Part shown: in pieces, positions 53,898-64,000 of the stretch
Numbering within the stretch: position 1 is the stretch's first letter
How the letters are laid out: each line of letters starts with the position of its first letter
Source of the DNA: Paralithodes platypus
Taxonomy: Eukaryota; Arthropoda; Malacostraca; Decapoda; Lithodidae
Assembly (NCBI GenBank): GCA_032716605.1
Contig: CM064523.1
Span: forward strand, 44,978,950 to 45,042,949
Reading direction: 5' to 3'
Length of the DNA stretch: 64,000 bases
The notes under the pieces: generated by a model
Database searches by the model: none
Seen by the model: the letters and a program-made list of their open reading frames with translations, nothing else
What the model was told of the DNA's origin: nothing
Made by a program: the position numbers and the translations under genes

Positions 53898-56573
53898 AAA
53901 CAAATTGCAGATGTAAGTAACTCACAAGATACCGTAATTTTTGGTGACTTTAATTTACCTGTGACCAAGTTGGGCGATACTCTTACTTCACACTCCGGAC
54001 ATGACTTGTATACGAACTTGCAAGAGAGTTCGCTTTATCAATTTGTTGGAACGCTGACCCGTGGTAAAAACGTTCTTGACATTGTACTTGCAACAAAAGA
54101 AGAATTAATAGAGAATTTGAATGTTGGTGATGAATTCAGTAACAGCGACCATCATACGATAACTTTCACTTTAAAGTTTACTAGTAACGAACCAAATAGT
54201 AGCATCGAAAAAGTCCCTAATTTCAAGAAAGCAAACTTCCATAAACTTAGAGCTATGTTTAAAGAAACTGACTGGAGCTTTTTAATTCACAATAACGACA
54301 TAAATACATCTTGGAAGTTATTCGATGCCACTTACCTAAAAGCAGTGCAAGACTGCATACCATCGAAAACTCGGCGTCCAGGCCATAATAATAAGCCCAA
54401 ATGGTGGAATAAAGATATTTCAAACTGCCTGCTTGCTAAAAAATTTGCTAATGATATATTAAAATCCTCACAAAATGACGAAGAACGGCTGAAATTTGTA
54501 GAGCTACGACGCAAAGCCAAAAAGTTAATTAAGCAAAGTAAAAAGACCTTAGAGTTACATATTGCGAATCAAAGTAAAACAAACCCGAATGAATTCTATA
54601 GTTTTATCAGAAAGAAAAAAGTAGTTACTTCAACTGTTGGACCGTTAGTCGATGAAAATGGATAATACACCAAAGACGAAGAACAAATGAGTAATGCCCT
54701 CAATACCTTCTTTGCATCAGTTTTTACAACAGAAGACCTCAGTGATATCCCTACACCATCGCCGATTCAGATTGATAATTCAGATGTTTTAAGCAATATC
54801 ACCGTTACAGAGAGAGAAGTATTGAATTGTTTAGATAAACTCAAGGTAAATAAAACGCCTGGACCTGATACAATCTCGCCTAGAGTTCTAAAGGAAGCTA
54901 AGGATGAGCTCTCTAAACCACTGACATTACTATTCAATAAATCCTTGCAGTCTGGAACTATGCCCGATCAGTGGAAGCTAGCCAACGTAACACCGATATT
55001 CAAAAAAGGCAGCAAATCCCTATCCAGTAACTATCGTCCAATTAGCTTAACCTCAGTTGTATGTAAAATGCTAGAAACGGTCATACGAGACAGACTCGTA
55101 AATCACTTAGAGGAAAATAACATACTTAAAGATACTCAACACGGCTTTCGTAAAAAACGTTCCTGTTTAACAAACCTCTTAGACTTCTTCCACGATATCC
55201 TCCACCTCTACGATGAGAGTAAAGCTGTAGATATTATATACCTTGATTTTCAAAAGGCCTTTGACAAAGTTCCCCACAAACGTTTACTGCTAAAACTAAA
55301 AGCGCATGGAATACAAGACGGTGTGTTGAAATGGATAGAAAATTGGCTCAGCGACAGAAAGCAAAGAGTAGTCATAAACGGTAAGGCATCAAAATGGACC
55401 AATGTAAGTAGCGGGGTACCCCAGGGATCGGTACTAGGACCAATTCTCTTTCTAATTTACATCAACGACATAGATGAGGGTCTCACCTGTACAAAATTTC
55501 AAAATTTCTCAAATCTCAAAAATTTGCTGACGATACAAAAATTGCAAATAGCGTACTCTCAAAAGAACAAGTTGACGATATGCAACACAATCTAGATAAA
55601 TTGTCATGTTGGGCCCAAATTTGGCAAATGAGTTTCAATACGGATAAATGTAAAATACTACATATCGGATACCTAAATGAGAAAGCAAACTATTCGATGA
55701 ATGGCACTCAGCTTAAGAATGTAAACAGAGAAACCTATCTGGGAATAACAATATCGAGTAACCTAAAACCGAGTCAACAATGTTCAGAAGTTGTTAAGAA
55801 GGCAAACAAAATAATTGGCTTTATAGGCAGGTCATTTGAGCATAAATCCAAAGAAGTTATCCTAACCCTTTACAATTCCTTAGTCCGCCCTCTTCTGGAA
55901 TACTGCGTTCAATCCTGGTGCCCTTATTACCAAAAAGATATAAACAAGCTAGAACGAGTTCAACGTAGAGTTACCAAAATGATACCTAGCCTAAAGAACA
56001 AACCATACGAAGAGCGTCTTAGAGAATTAAATCTATTTCCTTTAACCCAGCGCAGATTAAGAGGCGACTTAATTCAAGTGTTCAAAATCATCAAAGGCAT
56101 CGACAATATGAACTGTAGTAAGTACTTCACTATCGACCAATCTAATTACACGCGGGGAAACGGTTGCAAAATTATTGGTAAATCTTTTAACTCGCACGAA
56201 TCTAAGAATTTCTTCTTCAATCGAGTTGTCAACTTGTGGAATGGGCTTCCCCGAAACGTTATAGACTGCATCACCGTTGATTCATTTAAACTCCGCCTAG
56301 ATAAATATCTCGCATCAAACCCGCGACTGACTGCGTTTGTAAATGAATAACTTTATTTTATCCCCCCCTCAGTTACTAACCCCTCTGTCCCCTACTAACT
56401 TCCTAATCCTGCCACGGACATTAGTTCCAGGGCAGTAATTCCCTTTCCAATGTTCCCTTACCCACTCTAAACCACTGTTTGGACACTTGATCCTCAGTGT
56501 TTTGGAGGACAAGCAACCTAGAAGGGTCACTGGATCTGTTGTTGCTTGATTTCCTTTGTACTCCTTTGTACTC
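53898..56573 (+). mobile_element. LINE C copy 2 in LINE H
   Basis: 5'-truncated in the endonuclease. CTTAC is duplicated at 53893-53897 and 56574-56578, and removing the insert restores the LINE H frame. Motifs are FGDFNLPVTK (53940), SNSDHHTITFTLKF (54140), NYRPISLTSVVCKMLE (55030), YLDFQKAFDKVPHK (55240) and SSGVPQGSVLGPILF (55410). ADDTKIANSV comes after a short insertion that shifts the frame near 55490-55530, and the thumb region runs to the stop at 56350. A TAA follows DENG at 54663. The 3' UTR (56351-56573) matches that of copy 1, ending in a doubled CTTTGTACTC. Confidence 0.9.
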
Positions 56574-56578
56574 CTTAC

Positions 56579-56965
56579 ACAGTCTCTCCATCTCAATGGG
56601 GGTCTTCCATCCCTTCTATCTCCCCTTGTATCTGACTCACATATTCCCTTTGTAAGCCTTTCATCTTCCATTCGTTCAACATGACCATAACAGCTCAGCA
56701 CCCTTCTCTCCACTCTGGCCAACAAATGTTTCTGCTGTCCCACTCTCCTACGTATCTCTTCATTCCTCAATCTGTCTCTACGAGTAACTCCACACATACT
56801 CCTCAAGCAGCTCATCTCCATCACATCAAACTTTCTTCTCTACTTTTCCTTCAGAACCCATGTCTCAGCCCCATACATCACTGTTGGCACAACGATTCCT
56901 TGATACATTGCACTTTTTACTTTCATTCTGAGATCTCTCATCTTCCACATACTTCAAGTTAATAA
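56579..56965 (-). mobile_element. LINE H (RTE-like), C-terminal coding part
   Basis: The minus strand reads MKVKSAMYQGIVVPTVMYGA then ETWVLKEK, FDVMEMSCLRSMCGVTRRDR, CYGHVERMEDERLTKGICES and RPPLRWRDCV. These are the C-terminal blocks shared with LINE B (TYGSEAW, LRWFGHMERM). One stop follows LKEK. Upstream sequence is lost at about 56965, so this is a 5'-truncated copy. Confidence 0.8.
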
Positions 56966-58812
56966 TAATAATCCGATCACCCCCTTTGTCTAATTTAGGA
57001 AACTATATATTTTCATTACTTATTCTGCATAAAATTGAAATCTGCCCTATATACAGTACAGTACCATACCAAACACAAAGTTTAGCAGGTAGATTCACTT
57101 TTATAAATGAATACATATATGATGCTTGGCCAATAATAGGTACCGTATAAAGAAAGAAAAATATATTTTACATAATTTATTGCAATTCTTAAATACATTG
57201 GTACCCATTACATAATATTTATTAGTGGCCCCTCCATCATTGACGATATGCCTATTAAATAATAGGTCTCTTTCAAACACCCGTGGTCAGCCTGTTTGAA
57301 ACACCCGCCGCAGGGGAAAAAGTGCCAACATCAACCAAGTGCAACGCACATTCTCTTATGGAATCGTCTTTATGATTGGGTATTCACTACGAAAAAACTT
57401 TGTAAAAAATAAAAACAAATGTTTTTACTTAAGAATTGTTATAATACAGTATAGCTTCCCAACTTAGTGGATGTCTTTCTGTGGATTCTATCCTAGACGC
57501 TGAATCTAGTGGCGTCATCTGGTCTTCCTTCCCCTGCGGCCGTCCCGAGTAGAGGTGCCTAGCCTGTCCTCCGCTTCATTCGACATTCGTTCAACTCTAG
57601 TGACTCTTGCTCATTTGTATCTATCAGAGATGTTCTAGAATAGGTTTAGACTAGCTAGGACTGGCGGCCCCATTGGTACGTCGGCAGGGAAGTGTTAAAT
57701 TAAGGTACTTGTGTGAGGCGCTCCTTCGGTCCACATGGACACGCGTGCCTTTGTGTTTTTTGTTTTCGTTCTGCACCTTAGCTTTGTTATAACCAAGTTA
57801 TTTAGGAAGCTATATATCCGCGGAGCTATGTTACTAGCCATCTCTATGAGGTAGTAGCATTTTTGTGTTTTATAGCAGACGTTCTGGTCTAAGAGTTGCC
57901 CCACGTGGTGGGGAACTTTCCAGAATCCTAGTTTGCTCTCTTCCCCTCTGGCGTGGGGCGCCATGCGTTCGCTGCTGCTGTGTCATCTTCGGAGGTAAGG
58001 GTATCATATTCATCGTAATAATGACCTTGAGCCTCGTGGCCAGCCTCATTAGGGGTATTCCTAGTTGGCTAGGGGTATTATTTATTGCTTAATTAATACT
58101 GTGTGCTAGCCCTAAGATGTGACCTTCGCTTTCATATGGTGATATTTTACATGTTAGAAAGGTGTCAGGAGACATTCTGACTTATTTGGTGGGTTTTGTT
58201 GTTGGCGGCTGACTAGCTCTGACAAGTCGGTACCTTCAAAATTTGTTTTTTCCTTCCGGCGATCTTTACCGGGTATTGATGCCAGAAGCTCGCCTTGCAG
58301 GCGAGCAGGGAATAATCCAATAAACCCGGCGTGGTGTGGTGTACCACTAGACTCCCGGCGGAAGTGCTGATTCCTAAGGGAGTGAATTCGGCCCGGCCGA
58401 GAGAACTCGCCCAGACCGATAGCCTCACACGGCATGAATTGACTGATCCCGCCCGACGGAAAAGTCCAGTGGGGTAATTAACTATCACTCAGGTCCTTGT
58501 ATACGATTAGTTAGTTAATGATTCTAAAATATGGGCCAGTGACACTTAGTCACAGGTAAGCAGTTCACTATTAGATAGGGTCTCCGAGATCTTTTCACAA
58601 ACAAGTACGATGGAAGATTAGAGTAACGGTTGGCCTACATCTAGTTTTCCGGCGTATTTGGGGTGTTATGATGTGTGAACCTCTCGGTTTATCCTTATGA
58701 GCATTGATTCCTGGAAATCTTTATTTCCAGATCACAAAACATCTGTAAGCGGCGCAGGACTACAGGGGAAGGGGCCGATCCCAGTGGGGGGGGGGGGGTC
58801 GTTAGCTCCATC
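56966..58812 (+). other. No gene recognised
   Basis: The short open frames at 57865-58092 and on the minus strand at 58154-58488 carry no recognisable domain. A perfect short inverted repeat GCTCGCCTTGCAGGCGAGC lies at 58290-58308. The GC-richer part from about 57530 to 58800 lies immediately before the gag-like frame and could be the leader region of that element; this is a guess from position. Confidence 0.4.
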
Positions 58813-59139
58813 ATGCCTCTAGTCACTCTCTGCGCTACACTCACTTGCTCTCTCATTCCAGTCTTTGTACATAAGTTGTGTGTGAAGTGTGTTAAATGCC
58901 TAGATAGGTACCGGGGATGTAGGTATCTAAGAGATGGGCCATTTGCACTGACCTCAGGAATGAATTGCTTAATAAAAAGGACCAATCATGGCTAATGGCA
59001 TTACAGGAAATTAAAAACAAATTTAATTCATATTCCAAAGACGTTGTTCATAAGGCCTTGATGATGAGTCGCTTTGGGACCATCTTGTGATAAAGTCACC
59101 ACTGCTTAAATCTCCCCCTTCTAGGTCAAGTTCCACCAC

Positions 59140-60095
59140 TCATAATCCAATACATTCCCACGCAGATGACTCAACACTCCACAGTTCCTTCACATTTACC
59201 AATTCTTTCACCCAACCCGATCTTACAAATTCAAAAATAAACACTGCAATTTCTCTGAACCAGGACCTTTCTAGAATTATGAATGGGGACAAAAGAATCT
59301 AGTTTCCTTTAATGCACAGAAAACCAAGTACATTCAATTTTCTAACCGACAGAATCTCACCGACTGCCATATATTTTTTAATGATGTAAATATTCCCACT
59401 TCCCCTAGTATTGACATTCTCTGTGCTACTAACCTGAGTTGGACACATTATGTTAGAAGCATTGCTAAGAATGCCTCTAAAAAACTGGGACTCCTGTACA
59501 GAGTTCGAGAATTCTTCACTGACGAGCAGTTGGCCGTAATATATAAAAGTCATGTGCGTTCTCAGATGGATTACTGTTCACCTCTGTGGAGTGGAAGTGG
59601 AGTGGTTGCATTGAGGCAGTTGGACAAAATTCAAAATAAAGCTATTAGATTAATCAATAACCCTGCAATCACACAGGACCTTCCTACATTATCCATACGA
59701 AGAAACGTTGCATCCCTTGCATTATTCTACAGATATTTTCACAGCAATTGTTCCGAGGAACTTGCTTCAATTGTGCTGCCTCTCCACATATTTCCCCGTA
59801 GAACTAGGGCAGCTGAGAGCGCCCATGAATTTACACTTTCTCCTCCACAATGCAGAACTTCTGCTTATCAAAATTAATTTATCCCCAGAACTACTACTCA
59901 TTGGAATTCACTTCCCTCGAGTTGCTTTCCACAAACTTACAATCTACAACAGTTTAAATCCAGTTGTTACAAACATTCTATGAATGGAGGATGCCTTTAG
60001 GCACATGGACCTTTTTTGTTTTATCTGTGTTTTTCCTTCCTCCGTTCATTGTCTCTTTAAAAACAAATAAAAACAAATAAAATCTAAATCTAAGC
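59140..60095 (+). mobile_element. LINE G, related to LINE A, 5'-truncated
   Basis: It starts just before the catalytic motif, which reads HSHADDSTLHSS (tyrosine replaced by histidine). It continues with NAQKTKYIQFSNRQNLTDCH, WTHYVRSIAKNASKKLGLLY, YKSHVRSQMDYCSPLWSGSG and RRNVASLALFYRYFHSNCSE. The last block is almost that of LINE A (RRNVASLSLFYRYYNNQCSS), so the two families are related. It ends in an A-rich tail with ATAAAATCTAAATCTAAG. Sequence on both sides belongs to the gag-like reading frame. Confidence 0.8.
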
Positions 60096-60547
60096 CCAAC
60101 ATTCTTTTGAAAAAATTGGTGAGCAGTAGTGACAGTGACTCTAGTAAGGTACCCCCCCCCCCCCCCCCTGGCCGCCATAAGAGGGTGCGGTCGACTTCGC
60201 CACAGGACTAGTCCAGGTCCCGGTCGAGGTCTCCCCTCAAGCGGTTGTCCCAGTCGACTGCAGAGACTTCAAGGTCTAGCAATAGACGAAAAGATGACTC
60301 AGCGACGTGAAGTCGTAGTAAACAGTCTGATGAGAAGGGTCATAAACATTCCCGTAAGGAGGAGACGCAGTCGCGGCACCGGCAATCGTTTGAGTCGCGG
60401 CCACTGCCCTCCGCCCCTACCTCTACAAGACCTAACGTCCAATCGGGCAGTTCCGAGGTAGGGACGGAGGGAGCTGAGTCAACTCCCAGGGATGGGTCTG
60501 GTGAGGGATACTTAGAATCTAAGGAAGTTAATTTTGCAATCCCTAAA

Positions 60548-61035
60548 TTAACACCTTACGAGCGGCCTATGCGGTTTATTTATGTGTACCGCACAGCGGG
60601 GTGTTTTTAGCCAAAATAGGGCTGTTTACGTGATCATTTTCATGCCTAAATAAGACCCAGAACGTAAAACAAGTACCTATCCCTGAAAGGGCATAAACAG
60701 AGCTTTCGAATGACACCATAACGATCCTTGTATGATGGATAGTTTTCTTGCAATAACCGTGCAACGCGAGTGCAAAAAGCAGGTAATTCGGTACTTTCAG
60801 TACATAATTGAGTATGTAGCGAGTGAGAGAGGGAGGAGGGAGCTGAGATTTGTGTCAGTAGGTTCGCCGCGGTGGTCTGGAGCAGTCATACGCTCGCTAG
60901 TCTCCTGCCACCACTTGTCTCTCTCTCTCAGCCACATTACGTGCTGAAATTGCCACTCGAGTTATGTCGAGCGCCGCCACATAGTCCAGCTTTATTTAAC
61001 TCGACTTATGTTGCTCGCCGCTAATTAAGGGTTAA
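60548..61035 (+). mobile_element. M1 MITE (488 bp), copy in the gag-like gene
   Basis: TTAA at 60548-60551 and 61032-61035. Removing the insert and one TTAA restores the open frame of the gag-like protein across the site. The internal sequence is indistinguishable by eye from the copy at 46215. Confidence 0.92.
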
Positions 61036-61650
61036 ATGTGCCGCTGAGCCGGGCTCCTATAGTGTCTCGGAGAGTTCTGGCTGAACAATACCGTGGGTAC
61101 ACGGCGAGTGAGTCACAGGGCTATGAAGGTTCCCAATTAAGTCAGGTTATCCCAGATTCACAAACTAATGTTGATCGAAGACGTAGTGTGTGGAGGCACC
61201 CTGAGCCCGTGAGTTTAGAACCCAGTGACCAATATCAGGTGGATAACATAGAAAGTGATAATGTTGACAATCTTCCTTAATCCGTTCCTGATTTAGTGTG
61301 GCCAGACAATGAACAGTATATTTCTGAGCCCCGGCAACAACCGGAAGTGATGGAGGTTACGGAAGAGCCGGAAGACTTGGAAATGTCTTCAGCTCAGCCG
61401 GACCCAGTTGAGGAAGGGTCGGAGGTAGGGTCTGAGTCATCCAACGGTTCACATAGCAAATGTATCACTACAGATGATTTAGATTACATTTTACACAGGG
61501 TAATGAGACGATATAATGTACCAAAGAAATCACAGGAAACTCCCACAGCCGCACCGGGAACTCCTCCGATTGGGTCAGTTGTGTGGTCATTAGAGCCAGC
61601 CAGAGTTGTTGTTCCATCCAATGTGTCACCTCCCCCCCACTAACATAACT

Positions 61651-61886
61651 CATGTGGCTCGGTGGTGTAGTGACTAGCGTCTTGGACTTCCACCCAGAAG
61701 GCCCAGGATCGCACCCACGCTCGGCGCATTAAAGGTTTTTCACAAGCACTGAGTCGTTACCGTCCCTCATGAGCAAGGGGATGGGGTAGTAGTACAGGAC
61801 CTCAATGGAAATACGCCTAATCGGCCTTATTGGGTTGTCCTTAGCTGGCGCATGCGCTAGCTTTAAGAACTATTATTATTATTATT
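61651..61886 (+). mobile_element. tRNA-derived SINE with (ATT)n tail, copy 2
   Basis: The same element as at 35805: GTGGTGTAGTGACTAGCG head, the body CACAAGCACTGAGTCGTTAC, and an (ATT)n tail. ATAACT is duplicated at 61645-61650 and 61887-61892. Box B has decayed to AGGATCGCACCC. It interrupts the gag-like frame. Confidence 0.88.
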
Positions 61887-63212
61887 ATAACTGCTTCGGC
61901 GAGTGGCACTACAGAGCCCGCCTCTTTAACTACCACCAATGTGCCTGTCATCACGGATATTACTCCCCCTCCTTTAGACAAGGTTTCACACAAGAAAGGC
62001 CCTATGCCTTTATTGTACGGGCCCGATTGTTCATGGGTAAATGTAACGGCACAAAATCCAGCCGTGGCACAACAAACCATATCGGAGGAGCTCCCAGTTC
62101 CGAGTGATTGGGTCTTCCAGATGAATAAGACTAAGAAGCTGAGAGCAAAAGATAAACAGGGTCAGATTTTAGACGTAGCGGTCAAGGCCATCCCTAATGT
62201 TTATTACTATGAATTTTTCGTGTATTCCCCCACTCCAGCATTGCCTCCGGCCTCATCTGCACGACTATTTGCTGACTGGACTAAGACTGACGGCGTGAAT
62301 GACATCAAATTCCTTAAAACGCTAACGCCGGAGGTGGATACAACCCCAGTGCTAGATCAGTCCGGTAATCCAGTCCTGCAGGTGGGGCAGATAGGTCCGG
62401 GTCCGTGGGTGGACTGGGATACTGAGGCGCAACAGTTTGCAGCAACAATAACATCAAAATCTTCCCACCAAATTCCTCAAGGTAATCACATTTGGTTTTC
62501 TTTACCAATCAATCAAGCCGGGGGAGTTCCACCTGCTATTCTTGAGTTCCTTGCCTCCCCCAAGTTAGCTTTATGGGACCTGCAGGAGCCCTTTTCAAAT
62601 CCTCCTCCAGCACATCTGGATAGAGATTTTAAATTGAGAAACAAAGCATTCAGACTTTTTTCCCAATTTATACTAAGTCGCCAAATAGCCCAGTCCCTCA
62701 CGAGAACTGTTGCTGCTATTAATGACCATGATGTTAGGAAGGCCACGGAGTTATCCCGGCGGCTTCTTTTACAGAACTCTATCCAATCTTTGGGTGACGT
62801 AAGGATAGTCTTGTTGGAGGCTATCCGCGCACGTCAGGACCTGAGAATCTATATGGTGAAAAGGTTACCGGACGACATTGGGCGCCGGGTAATTCTTTCA
62901 CCTGTGTTAACCTCTTCTTTGCTTTGCCCGGAGACTTGGAAGGCTGTTTATAATATGGTAGACAGCATAAAGCCGAGTACTTCCCAGGCTAGTAAGGAGC
63001 AATTAAAGTTTCCAAAACCGTACTCCAAGCCCAAGAGCAGTATGATATCCCAGCCGAGTGGGACTAAGCCCTTTCAGGGCCCAAAGTCTCCCCCGGCACA
63101 CGGAAGTACTCAGCCCAAGCCTAAACAGGGAAAACAGTCAGGGAAATGGTATAGGAATAAATCACAACACAGATCAGGTCCGGGATCGACTTCTGCCAAA
63201 TCCAGTCAGCCG

Positions 63213-64000
63213 TCTAACCCTTCCTATGTTTCTGCCCGGAATCAAGCCAAATCTGTTCTTCGACTTGCCAAACACACTTTCATCAATAATTAATGTACTG
63301 AACTATCCAACTCTAGCTCTTCCCAAGCTTTCTGCCATCTAGCCAAAAAACCTCTCCAAAAATTTCTCTTCCTCGTCTTTCCCTCCCCTTTCCCTCCCCT
63401 TTTCCACTCTGATGGCACAACCATCACTTCTTCCTCTGACAAAGCTAAACTCTTCGCTAAAACTTTTGCTAGAAACTCCACCTTGGATGATTCCGGTGCT
63501 ATTCCTCCCTCTCCACCTTCCTCTCTCTTACTTATGCCTAATATCCTAATCTCTTCTAAAGATGTACTTTCTACCCTCTCTGGGCTTAATACTAATATGG
63601 CGTACGGTCCGGACGGTGTTCCTCCTGTTGTTATCAAAAACTGTGATTCCGTGCGGACTCCCTGCCTAGGCAAACTCTTTCGTCTCTGTCTATCCTATAA
63701 CGTCTTCCCTTCATGCTGAAAATTTGCTCACATTCAACCTGTCCCAAAGAAGGATGACCGCTCTCAACCCTTCAACTATCGTCCAATTGCTCTTATCTCT
63801 TGTCTTTCTAAAGTTTTTGAAACTTTTCTTGCTTCCAAATTTCTTAAGCATTTCTCTTCTCATAATCTGCTATCAGATCGCCAGTATGGCTTCCTTAAGG
63901 GTCGCTCTACTGGTGATCATCTTTCATATCTTACTAACTCTTGGTCATCCTCCTTTCTTGAATTCGGTGAGACTTTTTCTATTGCACTAGACATATCGAA
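63213..64000 (+). mobile_element. LINE A copy 3, 5'-truncated, running off the window
   Basis: It joins the gag-like frame at about 63213 with SYVSARNQAKSVLRLAKHTF, the same passage as in copy 2 at 8695. It continues through FARNSTLDDSGAIPPSPPSS-type sequence, NTNMAYGPDGVPP and the start of RT to GETFSIALDIS at the window edge. It has frameshifts near 63295, 63350 and 63720. At about 63890 it shows the uninterrupted TTAA site that M4 occupies in copy 1. Confidence 0.88.

Larger units (their letters stand above)
58813..63212 (+). pseudogene. Gag-like protein of a retroelement (possibly DIRS-like), with four insertions
   Basis: Discontinuous coding pieces. 58813-59085 has a cysteine-rich part (HKLCVKCVKCLDRYRGCRYL) and, in another frame, KKDQSWLMALQEIKNKFNSY. 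After LINE G, 60096-60547 has an SDSDSS and SRSRSRSPLKRLSQ stretch. After the M1 MITE, 61036-61644 is acidic. After the SINE, 61893-63212 is the best conserved part, with SWVNVTAQNPAVAQQTISEE, FSLPINQAGGVPPAILEFLA and DLRIYMVKRLPDDIGRRVIL. A lysine/glutamine/serine-rich C-terminus (KPKQGKQSGKWYRNKSQHRS) ends at LINE A copy 3. Stops are at 60308 and 61278. An SR-rich, then globular, then basic layout fits retroelement gag proteins. DIRS-like is a suggestion; the family was not confirmed. Confidence 0.45.

Overview
The window is intron-rich, repeat-laden arthropod nuclear DNA, probably from a decapod or other malacostracan crustacean. That placement is inferred from the mix of retroelements, the degenerate TTAGG/TAACC-like tracts and the very large introns. 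No species-diagnostic sequence was recognised. There are no bacterial-style genes or operons.

The only host gene recognised is a Dscam-family cell-adhesion receptor on the + strand, 3' half only. Ten exons with consistent splice phases can be placed between 345 and 27282. They encode, in order, fibronectin III domain 4, Ig domain 10, FNIII-5, FNIII-6, the transmembrane segment and two cytoplasmic exons. The domain order and peptides match the canonical Dscam layout. After 27282 no further exon was found, so the remaining 36.7 kb looks like one large intron or downstream DNA filled with transposons.

The most unusual feature is what has happened at the Dscam exon boundaries. The first Ig10 exon (5914-6055) is preceded by about nine tandem copies of its own acceptor/exon-start region. 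It is followed by about 25 further tandem copies of its own exon-end/donor region (6056-11773), an array that a LINE later split in two. Smaller duplications of exon end plus donor lie after the FNIII-5 exon and after the last cytoplasmic exon. Exon-edge duplication therefore recurs at three exons of one gene, in a family famous for alternative splicing.

The rest is a nest of mobile elements that can be ordered by target-site duplications and by empty sites inside the window. An RTE-like LINE on the minus strand (29049-30352 joined to 46996-50440, called EF) was split by a 16.6 kb Gypsy-type LTR retrotransposon (30353-46995, TSD TGTG). That element took in a CR1-like LINE (C, 34658-42660, minus), which in turn contains an RTE-like LINE (B, 38131-40307, TSD GATATGT), a 488 bp TTAA-flanked MITE and a tRNA-derived SINE. 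The 3' LTR contains a second 488 bp MITE, and LINE EF also contains a copy of LINE A. At 53.4-57.0 kb a second LINE C copy sits inside another RTE-like LINE (H). At 58.8-63.2 kb a gag-like reading frame with an SR-rich, acidic start (possibly DIRS-like) is broken by four separate insertions. Several piggyBac-type (TTAA) DNA elements, including one that still encodes the acidic N-terminus of a transposase, are scattered through the window.

All element names with letters (LINE A, B, C, D, EF, G, H; M1-M4) are local labels for this window. Clade assignments are by motif recognition only.
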